Assembly (NCBI RefSeq): GCF_026914185.1
Contig: NC_070570.1
Span: 3,038,001 to 3,102,000 of the forward strand
Source of the DNA: Puccinia triticina
Taxonomy: Eukaryota > Basidiomycota > Pucciniomycetes > Pucciniales > Pucciniaceae
Length of the DNA: 64,000 nucleotides
Direction of reading: 5' to 3'
In this document: piece after piece, positions 22,142 through 32,589 of the stretch
Layout of the letters: every line of letters begins with the position of its first letter
Position numbering within the stretch: the first letter of the stretch is position 1
Notes under the pieces: model-generated
Databases searched by the model: none
Told to the model about the DNA's origin: nothing
Seen by the model: the letters and a program-made list of their open reading frames with translations, nothing else
Made by a program: the position numbers and the translations under genes

Positions 22142-24579
22142 TAGATTTTTGAGGCAGTCTTCATTGAAGGTGGGGTCCGCGTGATCCTTGCCAGAAACAG
22201 TGGCGGTAGCGAGGCCACAATCTTCATAGTAGACGGGGTTCTCTGTGATGTTGTTGATGAAGTCAGCGTTGGATAAGGGGCGGCACTCGTTTGCCACAAT
22301 CTCGTCAAGGGTGAGGCCCGCGAGTTCGGCCGCTTGGATGGCGCCATTGATCTCGGCGTATGTCGCAATGGCGCTTGCGGAGAGGTCAGGGCACTCGTTG
22401 TTGTCTTCTATGACCGCTACTCCAGCCTGGCGGCCCACAGGACGGCCTGGAGCGGGAGGGGCGGGTTTGGGTGGGGATCGGGGGCTAGTCCATGCGCGCG
22501 GGGCCGTGTAGTTGGGTGGCTTTGGAGGTACCACGAAAGAGGTAGGAATGATCACCTTATTGCGGTCACAGGGACCTGGGCATGTGCACCAGGAAAATAA
22601 AATAGTCAGTTGATGACAAGTGACATTACACCAGCTCCAGCCAGCTACCCACCATCTATCCAATATATATCCACTATCTACCCCAATCTCCCAACTATCT
22701 CCTCAACTTCCAAAATTTAACAAGGAGGTCCTGTTCAGTTTTTGATGAGCCCAACTGATCCTCAATTCTGTCCAGCTGATACTCAGCATTGGTACCCAGC
22801 TCATACTCAGCTTTGGTACCCAGCTCATACTCAGCTTTTCTGCCCGGCTCATACTTAGCTTTTTCATACAGCGCACCCTCAGAATTGGAATAAAGCCTTT
22901 TGACCATTCCTTGTCCAGCTGATGCTCAGTTTTGTACTATTCCTGGCGCAGCTGATGCTCAGCGTTGTACCAGCCTTCTCCTAGTCCTGTCCCAGCTGAT
23001 GCTCAGCTTTGGCCCAGTCCTGGGCCAGCTGGCCAGCTGATGCTCAGCTTGCTGAGTAATATATCAGCTGAGCCAGGCCAGGGAAAAAGATGGGAATCAG
23101 TTTGGAGAGGATCAGAGCTGAAAATCAGCTAGGCTAGGGCCAAAGATGAGCATCAGCTGAGCCACAGCCAAGGCTGAGCATCAGCTGTGCCAGGGCCAAA
23201 GATGATCATCAGGTGGCCAGCTCCAAAGCTGAGCATCAGCTGGGCCAGAAGAAAAACTGAGCATCAGCTGAGCAAGGGTAAAAGCTGAGCATCAGCTGGG
23301 CCAGGGCCAAAGCTGAGTATCATCTGGTTTTTTCACATTGAGTGCTTTGATCCTGACACCTATCATGTGAGCCCCAGATGTGCTGGTGGAGAGGAGCAGC
23401 ATTGGAGCAGTGTTGGAGCTGAAAACAAAGCTGTGTCATGTCACTTGCCATCAAGTGACCTTTTTTTTTCCTGGTGGTGCCTGCGGCGTTTCCGCAGTAT
23501 TTCTTGCAAAAGTGACATCTGCCTACCAAGTCAAGGTAGGCGTGGATGCGCCACACGAAGTCAGGGTCATTGCGGTCATAGGTTTGAAGGGGTGAGGAAG
23601 GATTTGCGGGCTGGAATCGGCGTCTTGGGAGAGTCTTGTAGAATACACAGCAGCGTTGTTCAAACGTCGGGTATTTGAAGTTGGTGGCCTCAAGAAGCTG
23701 CCACTCTCTGACCTTGGCCTTGAGGTCGCGGGGCATACCGTAGACGACAAGTTTAGCTAACGCGCAATCCAAGAGAGTCACCTTGTTGAAGTTGATCATG
23801 CTCTGGAGCGTCCGGGCTCTGGTGCTGTAGGTGATGAACGTCTCTGAGTCCATCATTGCGAGATGCTGCGCCTTCTCCTCAAGATCTTCCCTCCACAATT
23901 GAGGGAGTGAGTATTCAAATAGACGTGCTTTAAAGTCTGACCAGGGTTTGCCCATGTAGGATCCAACCTCGTTGGCGTATAAGGAAAGGAGGTTTGTCTC
24001 CTCGAGAAGGGTACCGATAACGTGTAATTTATTGTTGTTGTTGGTTATAGCCCTTGTGGTGAAGTGTATTTGGACGCCCTGAATCCAGTTGAGAAACGGC
24101 TCCACGGCCTGGAACGGGCCTTGGAACTTCGGCCCATCCAATCTGAAGTGTCGTAAGTCGATCCGGTTGGATTTGGGTTTGGCTGGGGAGTTTGGTGGTG
24201 ATGTCTCTGTCTTGATGTTAGAGTGGGCTGCAATAGCCTATAATGTGGTTTGCAGCTGGATTTGGGTTGTTTTCTGTAACAATAGCATGGCCGCCAGCAT
24301 CTCCTTGACGACCAAACCGCTTTCCCCGGAGCCCGATTGGCGGTCTTCGTTAGTCATGGTTAACACGTGGGGAGGACGGTTGGAGGGAGAAACTGTAGGT
24401 ATTTGAAGGGGAATAGTTTGCTTTGGGGAGCTCGGCAGGGGAATCCCAATAGCAGCTCGGTTCCAAAGAAGAGTGTTGAGTTGTGCGTGCCGGCGACGTT
24501 CAGCGTTACTAGTGCGGATAATAGCCTCAGGATCTGACAAGGGTATCAGCAGATCTTTATTCAAATTCCTTGTGGTCAT
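22142..24579 (-). pseudogene. Ty3/gypsy-type Gag relic, split by a transposon
   Basis: Minus-strand frame from ATG at 24579. An N-terminal variable region ends in a nonsense TAG at 24238-24240. The same frame then continues into a retrotransposon Gag core (LDGPKFQGPFQAVEPFLNW, then an internal W/L-rich segment ...KPWSDFKARLFEYSLPQLW...) and a cysteine motif (CHFCKKYCG). At that point a CACTA-like element (22587-23476) interrupts the codons. Across the insertion the frame resumes exactly with CPGPCDRNKV, a P-rich stretch and an acidic region ending near 22142, where similarity fades into hairpin repeats. No protease or reverse transcriptase is present. Direct observation: one stop, one clean insertion, 3' truncation. 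Confidence 0.75.
22587..23476. mobile_element. CACTA-like non-autonomous DNA transposon 2
   Basis: An 890-bp element with TIRs CACCAGGAAAA and a 3-bp TSD GTG (22584-22586 and 23477-23479), inserted in the gypsy gag frame. Removing the element plus one GTG restores the gag codons. The subterminal word GCTGATGCTCAGC runs in one orientation in the left half and inverted in the right half (from about 23060), the usual CACTA arrangement. It shares ends and subterminal words with the 9384-10633 element. No transposase. Confidence 0.8.
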
Positions 24580-24617
24580 GAAATTGCGATCCTAGGGCGT
24601 TGGGGACAGGGTGTCAA

Positions 24618-24720
24618 GCGGGACGGGATGTTCAGCGGGACGGGATGTTCAGAGGGACGGGGCGTTTGAGCGGGACGGAACGTTCAGCGGGACGGGAAGT
24701 TTGAGCGGGACGGGACGGGA
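24618..24720 (+). repeat. GCGGGACGGGA(T/A)GTTCA tandem repeat
   Basis: Five to six imperfect units of about 18 bp (GCGGGACGGGATGTTCA and variants). They lie immediately upstream of the start of the minus-strand gypsy gag, so probably within its 5' leader. Confidence 0.75.
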
Positions 24721-25440
24721 GAGAGACTGAAAGAAGAAGAAAAAAAAATTGCCAATTTGATTTGGAGTAGAAAAAAAAAGTATAAGGACTCGGACAAGTC
24801 CTTCACTAAGATGTCTCGACGGGCACGGGGAGCAGGCTTGGAGCCTAAAGTTTCTAGCTCCAACGAGTCGGATGTTGTATTTCTAGCGTCAGCAGAGAGC
24901 CGTCTGGTGGTTCTCTCGTTAGTATCTATCTACAACTGGGTGAGAAAAGGAGGAGACTCTTACCTAGCGTCAGCAGAGAGTCGTCCGGTGGTTCTCTGCC
25001 GAGCTAGGTAAGGGCGGGGAGCAGCTACGTGTAGGGTGGAGCATGAGGTCGTGACAGGGGATGTGATACTCTTGTGAAGTGCGTGCAGGGCGCGGGCTTT
25101 ACAAACAGTTGCCCCTGGACCAATACAATTACTGTGTGTGCTAGAGCTTGTGAAAACTATCATTGGGTTAGGGCTGTTTCACCCCTGGGAATTGAGATAA
25201 CACATTATCCAGGGGTGAAGTGCTATATAAGCATATTATCCAGGAGCGGAGCACCGTACAGAATCTGCTTCATGGCAATAACGCACTATCCTGGAAAATT
25301 ATCATTACATTATCTGTTTCAGGATGCAAAAAAAATATGCACACAATTATGTTACGGGCGCGTCAGGAAATCACAAATTACGGATAGCAGTAACGTTGCT
25401 GGGCGGCAACTGAAACCATTGCGTTACTGAGATAACATGG
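24721..25440. other. Probable gypsy leader/LTR remnant
   Basis: Contains a 40-bp direct repeat (TAGCGTCAGCAGAGAG... at about 24883 and 24965) and no gene. Its position between the gag start and the next relic suggests decayed LTR sequence, but no LTR pair is visible. Confidence 0.3.
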
Positions 25441-25445
25441 ATAAC

Positions 25446-25860
25446 GTAGGGTAACGTAATTACCCAGTGTTGCCTACAGTAGCAGTGACTTATCAACAAG
25501 ACCGCCAAGAGTCTCGCTCCCGCCAATCAAGCAACTTTGTCGAAGAATGGGCCGCTCAAATTGATAAAATTAATAATAAAGCAATTACCCGGTCAACCAA
25601 AAATGAAGCTCAGTACCACGAGCGGAATCTCCACCCAGGTGAATTGGTCTTACGCCAGTTCGAAAATTGTCCTACTTTAGGTTACGGTCTCTAAACGGCT
25701 TTATTCACAAGTCTACGACCAATGGTGATTGCCTTAAGAGATATTGCAGGGAAACAAAAAAGTTATTCATTAACCTCAACGTCGCTAAAGCAACTGGAAC
25801 CCTCTCCGGGCAAAACAAAGCCCAAAGACAATCACGCGGCCAACTGCCCATCGCCTAAGT
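25446..25860 (+). pseudogene. Ty3/gypsy integrase C-terminal relic
   Basis: Plus-strand residues HERNLHPGELVLRQFEN resemble the C-terminal integrase segment of Ty3/gypsy Pol (R-x-L-x-P-G-x-L-V-L). A frameshifted continuation follows (TSLRPMVIALRDIAG...) down to about 25857. The rest of pol is missing upstream. It is followed at once by an LTR-like sequence, as expected for the 3' end of a gypsy element. This copy is in the opposite orientation to the gag relic at 22-24.6 kb, so it is a separate element. Confidence 0.5.
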
Positions 25861-25890
25861 CAAGCTCGGAGGCTTGAAACTCGGAGGGGA

Positions 25891-27225
25891 TGATGTGAAG
25901 CCCCCGCTTTCAGTTATAGGAACTCTCCCTATCCACCGGCTAAGGTAGTAACCTTGACCCTTTCTTCCCTAACTTACCGGACCACTCTCGGTCCTTGGAT
26001 CTCACCGTGCCGTTTCCTTTCCTTGCCTCATGTGTGCCGCTCTTGGCAAGGATACTCTAATTCCTCTGTTTGCCGCTCTCTGTCAGCCACTGAAACAATT
26101 GTCCATGTGTCTACAATGATAGTTACAAATCATGTAACCCAATGGCTAAAGGCTGCCTTAATAGTGACCTAGATCTTGTGTAAGATCCTGTGTTCAAGTC
26201 CTCCTGTTGTCTTATAATATTACTTTTGTTGCAATCATTAGTTTATATGTACTAAACTACATGATTTCACACTTATTATGTATTTACCTTGATTGAGAAT
26301 AATACTGTACTAATGGAGTATATCTCTCTATGGATTTACCATACATAGAGAGATTACATAATTATTCATGTAATCCCTCCTCTGAATTCCGTGGACCTCT
26401 TCCCCCTCCTTGGAGTTAAGGATCCCTCTGGGGCCTTGACTCGAAGGAGGATCAGGTCCCTGTAATATAAAAGGGGGGGATCTTTCCTCTGGAGAGATCT
26501 TTCCCCCCAAGATTATTACACATACAAACCCGTTGACCTTACTTAAACTAAAGTGAGTGGGGTTTCCTAGTAATCTACTAACCTTATATTTCCTTTACAG
26601 TTTCCCTTTTCCTTCGAGTATTCTCCTAGGTACAGGTCTTCATACCTGTATCCTAGAAGAACAGAGTTTCCGTAAACCTGTTTTGAGCAACGGCGCTTGG
26701 CTAGAGTAATCGCCGCGTCCCCTTACTTACGTAAGGGTGCTAGTCCCTCCGCCTTTGGCGTCTAGTTGGACTTTATTCCACTGGCCTTCTGGCTATAGTG
26801 TGACCCATAAGACATCTGGCCGCTTCTTAGCCCCTGCAGATTGTTGAAAACCCTATCATCTCCGCGTCACCGAAGAGACCGGAGCTGACACTCTCGGCCT
26901 ATCACATATATATTGCCAGCCTTTCGCGGCATCCTTGTAGATGCTCTGCACCTTGTTTCTCTTATCCCTGTATATTAGCTGACTTCATCCGAGCCGGACT
27001 TCTCCAAGTCTGGCCTTACGTACATAGCTTATTGTTACGACGAGCCCATCTGATGGACTCGTCCCTCTCTTTGTCTTGTCCCCTTCTCTTGATCTCTCTA
27101 GAGCGCTACCCTATTCTCCCTGGTCTATAAATAGACCCTCTTCCCCCTGCAATGTATTGCCAGCTTAGTTCACTTGTATCTTTCCCACACCTGAAACCGT
27201 CAAGCAATCACAAGTTGTCTGTTTT
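25891..27225 (+). mobile_element. LTR-like stretch of a gypsy element, interrupted by copia
   Basis: Begins TGATGTGAAGCCCCC just after the integrase relic. It contains promoter-like TATA motifs (TAATATAAAAGG at about 26463; GGTCTATAAATAGACC at about 27122-27137, itself a palindrome) and no coding capacity. The copia element (27226-32325) is inserted at a GTTTT site within or at the edge of this stretch; its continuation would begin at 32331. The right end of the LTR is uncertain and no second copy is in the window. Confidence 0.35.
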
Positions 27226-27420
27226 TGTTGAGATGAACTGGGACTGAAGCAGCAAGCAGGAGCGGAGTGAGTGCGTTAGAAAGGATGAGGAAAAACCTTT
27301 CCAACTGCTTGCAACTTCAGGTTTAAGTAGCCGAGTGAAATGAGATACAAGTGTCACAGAATGTGACATGAGAGATGAGCACACAGATTGAAGCAGACAA
27401 CAAAATGAGCAACCTCAACA
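27226..27420 (-). repeat. copia 3' LTR
   Basis: 195 bp, TG...CA termini with a short inverted TGTTG/CAACA. It is the downstream LTR relative to the minus-strand element and 194/195 identical to the 32131-32325 copy. Confidence 0.97.
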
Positions 27421-27429
27421 CCCCCCCTT
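27421..27429 (-). promoter_or_regulatory. Polypurine tract
   Basis: On the minus strand AAGGGGGGG directly abuts the 3' LTR, the expected plus-strand primer for reverse transcription. Confidence 0.85.
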
Positions 27430-27481
27430 GCTGAAAATCTGAGAAGAGGAGAAAAAACAAAGTGGGAGAAGAAAAAGAACA

Positions 27482-30400
27482 CTAGATTATTCCAAACATA
27501 TGCCGGTGTTTTTCCAGAAGAACCCGCGGAAGAGGTTTCGTCAGCATGTCTGCAAGCATATCGTGGGTTGAGACGTGGAAGATTTTGATTTTGGCGTCTT
27601 TCACACACTCGCGCACAAAATGATAGCGAGCGTCGATATGTTTTGTACGAGAATGGTGTTCCGGATTGTTGGCCAAGGCTTCAGCGCCTTCGTTATCGAC
27701 ATGGAGGGGTAGAGCCTCTTGAGGGCGGAGGCGGAGTTCTGTGAGGACGTTCCGAAGCCAAAGGCCTTCTTTGCAGGAGTCTGACAACGCCTTGTATTCA
27801 GCCTCGGTGCTGGATAGAGAGACAGTGTCCTGTTTCCGGGATTTCCAGGATATGGCTCCATCGCCAATTCTGTAGGTGTATGCGGAAGTTGAGCGACGGT
27901 CTTCACAATCCTCGGCCCAGTCGGAGTCGGAGAAACCACTGCAAGAGAGAGAACCTCCTAGACGAAGGCTTAGATGTTTCGTGGACACTAGATAGTTCAG
28001 AATGCGGATAGCTGCAGCCCAGTGTGCGGCGGAGGGATTTATGAGGAATTGTGACAATTTGTTGACCGCGAAAGAGATGTCCGGTCTGGTGCATTGAGCG
28101 ACCCACAGGAGGGAGCCAATGAGTTGATTGTACGGCCCGGGGGAGGGAAGTTCATCAGGCCCACGCTTACGGAGATCTTTGAAGAAGGAGTCGGTGGGGG
28201 TAGACACGGATAAGGAAGGTCCAGAAAGGAAACAGGGAATAAGGTCTTCGATGTAATGAGTCTGAGACATGAAAAGGAGACGTTTTTCGATGTCGCGCGT
28301 GATTTTGATGGAGAGGAAGTGGTGAAGTTCCTCATCAGCTCCAATTTTGAATCTACGCCCAAGAGAGGCTATGAGGGAAGAGACATAGGAAGGTTCTCCA
28401 ACCACGGTGAGATCATCCACATGTACAGTGACCGCACTGATGAGTTTATTCTTTTCAAGCCGAAAGTAGAGAGTGGGGTCGTATTTGGATTGAAGGAGGC
28501 CGAGATCAAGGAGAGCTGAGTGAAGCTCCTGATTCCACTGTCGAGGAGATTGTTTCAGACCGTAGAGAGACCGCGTGACCTCGCAGACGTAGTCAGGATG
28601 GATGGAATCCTCAAAACCGGTAGGTTGTTCCATGTACACCGGTTCGTCTAGATGACCGTTTAAGAATGCCGTTTTGAAATCCACTTGTCGTCCTGCCCAT
28701 TTGCGGACTGCGAGAAGACTACAGATAAGGCGAAGAGTTTCCATGCGGAGAGTCGGAGAGAAAACCTCATTGTAGTCCATCCCGCGAACCTGAGAGTAGC
28801 CCATGGCAACAAGTTGGGCTTTTAGTTTGAGAATGGATTTGTCTGGTCGGCGTTTGACCTTAAAAACCCATTTGGACTTTATTATCTTGCGCTTGTACGG
28901 GCGGGGAACAAGCCTCCAGGTCTCCATCCCTAGGAGAGAGGAGAATTCGTCATTTGCAGCCTTAAGCCATCGTTCCTTGTTTGGGGAGCGTTGGAGTTGA
29001 CGCCAAGTTTTCGGAGTATCCAGATCTCTGGGGGAGACTGCGGCCTTGGACCAGTGACCCAATCGATCAGGAGCTTTTCTTGAGCGGTTTGACCGGCGGA
29101 CTGGCGGCATAGGGGCAGGCGGAGAGGGAGACGGAGGAAGGGAAACAGCTGCAGCAGGCGGAGGGGGAGACGGAGGAAGGGGAACAGCTGCAGCAGGCGG
29201 GGGCGATGGCGACCTGTGGGCAGGTGAAGGTGAGCGACCCTCTTGGAGGGGAGGCGAAGAGGGAGGCGGAAGAGGACGAAGGAAAGGCGATGGGGGAGAA
29301 GTTGGCGAGGAGGCATGCTTACCAGGAACCACTCGAGAAGGAGGCGAAGAGTGACGTGAGTGATCCGCCGGAGGTGGCTCAGGAGGTGCGTGGATGGACG
29401 CCAATAGTCTCCTGTCGAAACGGGGCTGGAGAGGAATGTTAAGGGGAGGATCAAAGATGGATGGACGGGAGGTGGGTGTTTGCGACTGCGGGAGCGGACG
29501 AGGAGTGGGTACCAATGGGAGCGGAGGAGAGACCGAGGCGAGTGGAGGAGAAGGCACGATGGGGTTAGGCGGCGATGGGGATGGCGCAGGAGGAGACGGA
29601 TCCCGTGGAGGAGAGCTGACTGGAGGAGTCGGGGGAGGACGAGACGGCCAGGGTAGTTCAATGGTGATTGAAGGTGACGGACCAACAGTGCGATGGTCAT
29701 AGGGGAAAGTAGAATCATCAAAAAGAACATCTCGTGTCTTAACTACTCGCCTGTTTTGGAGATCCCAAACTCGGAAACCGTTACCATTGGAGATGTAGGA
29801 GAGAAAAAGTGCCGCCCGGCCCTTGGGATCGAGTTTCTTTCTGTCCGCTTTGGGGACTTTGTACCAGACCAGGCATCCAAACGGATGAAGATCTTGAAGG
29901 GAGACCGATTCCTTTCCTAGAATGGAGTATGGGGAAAGGAAACCGGAGGGAGTAGAGAGAGGGATTGAATTGAAGGAATAGAGAATGTGTCGAAGGGCAT
30001 CCACCCAAAAGGATTTTGGAAGTTTGGACCCCAGAAGAAGGCAACGAATGAGGTTTCCCAAAGTCCTGTTGGCCCTCTCTGCCACGCCATTCAACTCAGG
30101 AGAGTGGGGAGGGCCGGGTTCGTGTTTGATACCCGCGTCCAGAAGAAAATTCTCAAAGGCTTTTGAAAGGTACTCCCCGCCATTGTCCGAGCGGAGAGAT
30201 TGAATACGGTAGCGTCCATCTTTCTCAAAAAACGCCTTAAAGATTTTAAAGCAATGAAAAACCTCACTTTTGCATTTCATTGGCATAACGGAAATTGATT
30301 TAGAACAGTCGTCTATAAATGTGACAAAGTATTTGTAGCCTTCGCGAGAGGAGGTTTCAAAAGAGCCCACGTCTGAGTGAATCAGCTCGCCAGGAGTCGG

Positions 30401-32011
30401 AGAGCGGTACGGGGAACGAGAAGTGAAAGGGGAGCGGTGCATTTTTGACTGGATGCAGATATGGCACTGCTGGACGTCGATCTCATTCATTTGAGTCGGA
30501 TGGATGTTGTGTATCCGGAGGAGTTTCTTCAGGGACTTTAGGCCTATGTGGGAAAGCCGAAGATGGTAGCCAAAAAGAGAATTGTCAGTGTGTCGTCCAG
30601 GGACCACAGAAGCGGAGCTGGACGTCACCTCGCCGGATGGGAGATAAAAGAGATTCCCTTTTTGGTATCCTTGACCGACTATGGTGCCGGAGACTTCAAA
30701 GTCCTTCGCATCGTAGATATCGCAGGAGTTAGGAGTAAAAACCAGACGAAGGGATTCGTCGCACATGCCCGCAACGGATAGAAGGGGTTCGTGGAGATCC
30801 GGAACTACCAGTGTTTTGATAGATTTGGAGATGTCGAGTGGAAGGGATGCTTGGCCTTTGTGGGTGGCGGAGACAACGGAGTTGTCGGCGAGGCGGACCA
30901 GAATGGAGGTTGTCTTGAGATGAGACACATGGTCGGCGGTGGGGGTCATGCTCATGGAGCAGCCCGAATCAATATTCGCATCGATTGATGCTTGGAAGGA
31001 GGAGATGGAGGGAACGAATTCGGATACGATCCCGGCATACTCTGAGCCGGCGGAGTCGGATTCTCTATCAGAGTCACTGCCCAGCTTGACGACTGTGGTG
31101 AGCCCTGCTTTGGCAGCCGGTTTGGGTGATCCACGGTCTGGACCTGCGGAGGTGCGTTTTTGGGAGTTGTCCCTAGAGGAGTTTTTACCGGAGTCCGAGT
31201 GGCGACCAGAGGTATTGCTGGTACGGCGGCCTTGTTGATGCTCTTCTAGGACCCGTGCTGCGGTTTTACAGATTGAGAGATCGTGGCCTTTGATTTTGCA
31301 GAAAGTGCAGAAAAGAGAATCATTGAAGGGTGTTCTGGCCTTGCCGCTCGATGAGGTTTTAGCGACGGAGGCGGAGATAGAATGATCCTCCTCGTCACGA
31401 GACTTTCGACGGAGGGATTCGGCTTTGAGTGCCGAGACAATGCGAGAGGATGTGATTGACTCCTCGCTCATCATGGAAGAGACACAGTGTAACCAATCGA
31501 CCGGGAGAGAGCCGAGGAGAGCAGCCGAATGGATATCGTCAGTCGTTAGAGGCTTTTTCTCCGTGATGAGAGAGTTGAGATTCTCTGCGCAGAGTGCGAG
31601 CTCCTTGATGTGGCTGTCGACATCGTCTCCAGTCATTCGAAGTGTAACGAGTTTACGAAGCCAGTACATACGGCCTCCGGCGATGGAATCGAGGTGGGCT
31701 TTTTGAAGAGAGTCCCACATGCCCTTGGCATCAGTACCAAAAGCTCGGATAAGACAAAGGTTGTCTTGGTGGACCGTGCGGGCAATGAAAGAGCAAACAT
31801 CGGCATTGTCGGTAGCCCATTTGGCCGTGCGTTCTTTGGGTTTTACCGGCTCCAATAGGTAGGCAAGTTTTACCGAGGTAAGGTGAACGGTGACGACAAA
31901 ACTCCAGCTGAGGTAATTGGAGCCCGGTTCAGGTGGGGTGAGCTGGGGAATACCGGCAACTTTAAGCGAGGAAGACGATTCGGAGTTGTCCGGGACAGCA
32001 GAGTCTGCCAT
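27482..32011 (-). CDS. Ty1/copia Gag-Pol polyprotein, intact, 1509 aa
   Basis: Single frame from ATG 32011 to 27482, with no stop or frameshift. Domains in order: Gag core (about 30-205, UBN2/DUF4219-like); CX2CX4HX4C zinc knuckle at 235-248; aspartic protease ANIDSG (Asp348); integrase HHCC (about 483-519) and DD35E core (Asp547, Asp609, Glu645); a long Pro/Ser-rich linker (about 785-972); reverse transcriptase (about 1030-1280; Asp1111 in QVDFKTAFLNG, active site HVDD at 1197-1200); RNase H (about 1360-1490; Asp1364, Glu1403, Asp1439) ending near HMFGII. The first residue of the YxDD box is His, a substitution I believe also occurs in other copia elements. Gag and Pol are one frame, so the Gag excess must come from another mechanism. 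All catalytic residues are present, so it is probably autonomous. Confidence 0.97.
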   Translation of the reverse strand: MADSAVPDNSESSSSLKVAGIPQLTPPEPGSNYLSWSFVVTVHLTSVKLAYLLEPVKPKERTAKWATDNADVCSFIARTVHQDNLCLIRAFGTDAKGMWDSLQKAHLDSIAGGRMYWLRKLVTLRMTGDDVDSHIKELALCAENLNSLITEKKPLTTDDIHSAALLGSLPVDWLHCVSSMMSEESITSSRIVSALKAESLRRKSRDEEDHSISASVAKTSSSGKARTPFNDSLFCTFCKIKGHDLSICKTAARVLEEHQQGRRTSNTSGRHSDSGKNSSRDNSQKRTSAGPDRGSPKPAAKAGLTTVVKLGSDSDRESDSAGSEYAGIVSEFVPSISSFQASIDANIDSGCSMSMTPTADHVSHLKTTSILVRLADNSVVSATHKGQASLPLDISKSIKTLVVPDLHEPLLSVAGMCDESLRLVFTPNSCDIYDAKDFEVSGTIVGQGYQKGNLFYLPSGEVTSSSASVVPGRHTDNSLFGYHLRLSHIGLKSLKKLLRIHNIHPTQMNEIDVQQCHICIQSKMHRSPFTSRSPYRSPTPGELIHSDVGSFETSSREGYKYFVTFIDDCSKSISVMPMKCKSEVFHCFKIFKAFFEKDGRYRIQSLRSDNGGEYLSKAFENFLLDAGIKHEPGPPHSPELNGVAERANRTLGNLIRCLLLGSKLPKSFWVDALRHILYSFNSIPLSTPSGFLSPYSILGKESVSLQDLHPFGCLVWYKVPKADRKKLDPKGRAALFLSYISNGNGFRVWDLQNRRVVKTRDVLFDDSTFPYDHRTVGPSPSITIELPWPSRPPPTPPVSSPPRDPSPPAPSPSPPNPIVPSPPLASVSPPLPLVPTPRPLPQSQTPTSRPSIFDPPLNIPLQPRFDRRLLASIHAPPEPPPADHSRHSSPPSRVVPGKHASSPTSPPSPFLRPLPPPSSPPLQEGRSPSPAHRSPSPPPAAAVPLPPSPPPPAAAVSLPPSPSPPAPMPPVRRSNRSRKAPDRLGHWSKAAVSPRDLDTPKTWRQLQRSPNKERWLKAANDEFSSLLGMETWRLVPRPYKRKIIKSKWVFKVKRRPDKSILKLKAQLVAMGYSQVRGMDYNEVFSPTLRMETLRLICSLLAVRKWAGRQVDFKTAFLNGHLDEPVYMEQPTGFEDSIHPDYVCEVTRSLYGLKQSPRQWNQELHSALLDLGLLQSKYDPTLYFRLEKNKLISAVTVHVDDLTVVGEPSYVSSLIASLGRRFKIGADEELHHFLSIKITRDIEKRLLFMSQTHYIEDLIPCFLSGPSLSVSTPTDSFFKDLRKRGPDELPSPGPYNQLIGSLLWVAQCTRPDISFAVNKLSQFLINPSAAHWAAAIRILNYLVSTKHLSLRLGGSLSCSGFSDSDWAEDCEDRRSTSAYTYRIGDGAISWKSRKQDTVSLSSTEAEYKALSDSCKEGLWLRNVLTELRLRPQEALPLHVDNEGAEALANNPEHHSRTKHIDARYHFVRECVKDAKIKIFHVSTHDMLADMLTKPLPRVLLEKHRHMFGII

Positions 32012-32115
32012 GGTTGAAATGGTCTGGAAGGTGGTTGATCCTTAAGATGGTTTAACACACTTTGTTCGAAAACGAAGTTCGAAGTCCTGTGAGATCCTTG
32101 CGCTTTCAGGTGCAA

Positions 32116-32130
32116 CTGGTGCTCATAACC
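32116..32130 (-). promoter_or_regulatory. Primer-binding site matching the initiator-tRNA anticodon loop
   Basis: Directly inside the 5' LTR the minus strand reads GGTTATGAGC..., and the plus strand reads CTGGTGCTCATAACC. GCTCATAACC is the anticodon stem-loop of initiator tRNA-Met (CAU anticodon), not a tRNA 3' end. This matches the half-tRNA priming known for Drosophila copia and yeast Ty5. One extra base interrupts the stem part (CTGG-T-GCTC). Confidence 0.75.
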
Positions 32131-32325
32131 TGTTGAGATGAACTGGGACTGAAGCAGCAAGCAGGAGCGGAGTGAGTGCGTTAGAAAGGATGAGGAAAAA
32201 CCTTTCCAACTGCTTGCAACTTCAGGTTTAAGTAGCCGAGTGAAATGAGATACAAGTGTCACAGAATGTGACATGAGAGATGAGCACACAGATTGAAGCA
32301 GACAACGAAATGAGCAACCTCAACA
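32131..32325 (-). repeat. copia 5' LTR
   Basis: 195 bp. Upstream LTR of the minus-strand element, followed on its outer side by the GTTTT target duplication. Confidence 0.97.
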
Positions 32326-32589
32326 GTTTTAGAAAAGCACAACAGGGGTTGGAGCCGTTTATGGTAGTAAGCATATTGGGTATAGAAACCGGAGATGAGG
32401 GTGATTTGATCGGTGGATTCTTGCCATTTGTTCATTGTATGTTGATGCCCGGAATTGAATGCCTTTGAAAAGGAACAAAAGAACCGCGTAGTGTGCGACG
32501 GAATGTCAAGGACCTGCTAACTATCAAACAAAAGATTTGTGTGCTGTGTGTTGAAATGCCGTTGGCCCGCGCGCATCATGAATACAATA

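Larger units (their letters stand above)
27226..32325 (-). mobile_element. Complete Ty1/copia LTR retrotransposon
   Basis: A 5100-bp element bounded by two 195-bp LTRs (27226-27420 and 32131-32325) that differ at a single position (A/G near the 3' end of each). It is flanked by a perfect 5-bp TSD GTTTT (27221-27225 and 32326-32330). LTRs start TGTTG and end CAACA. Internally, on the minus strand: primer-binding site, one uninterrupted 1509-codon Gag-Pol, and polypurine tract. All parts needed for retrotransposition appear present, and the near-identical LTRs imply very recent insertion. It sits inside an older gypsy LTR-like sequence. Confidence 0.97.

Noticed and set aside
26110..26210. tRNA-like sequence (TGGCTAAAGGC... 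GTGTTCAAGTCC)
   Set aside because: It has a T-loop-like GTTCAAGTCC and a GATCTT/AAGATC hairpin, but the 5' side does not pair with the 3' side to form an acceptor stem and the anticodon loop is wrong in size. At most a decayed tRNA-derived piece.
28930..29730. 266-codon open frame within the copia Gag-Pol
   Set aside because: Overlaps the Pro-rich linker of Gag-Pol in another frame on the same strand. A shadow caused by GC-rich, proline-coding composition.
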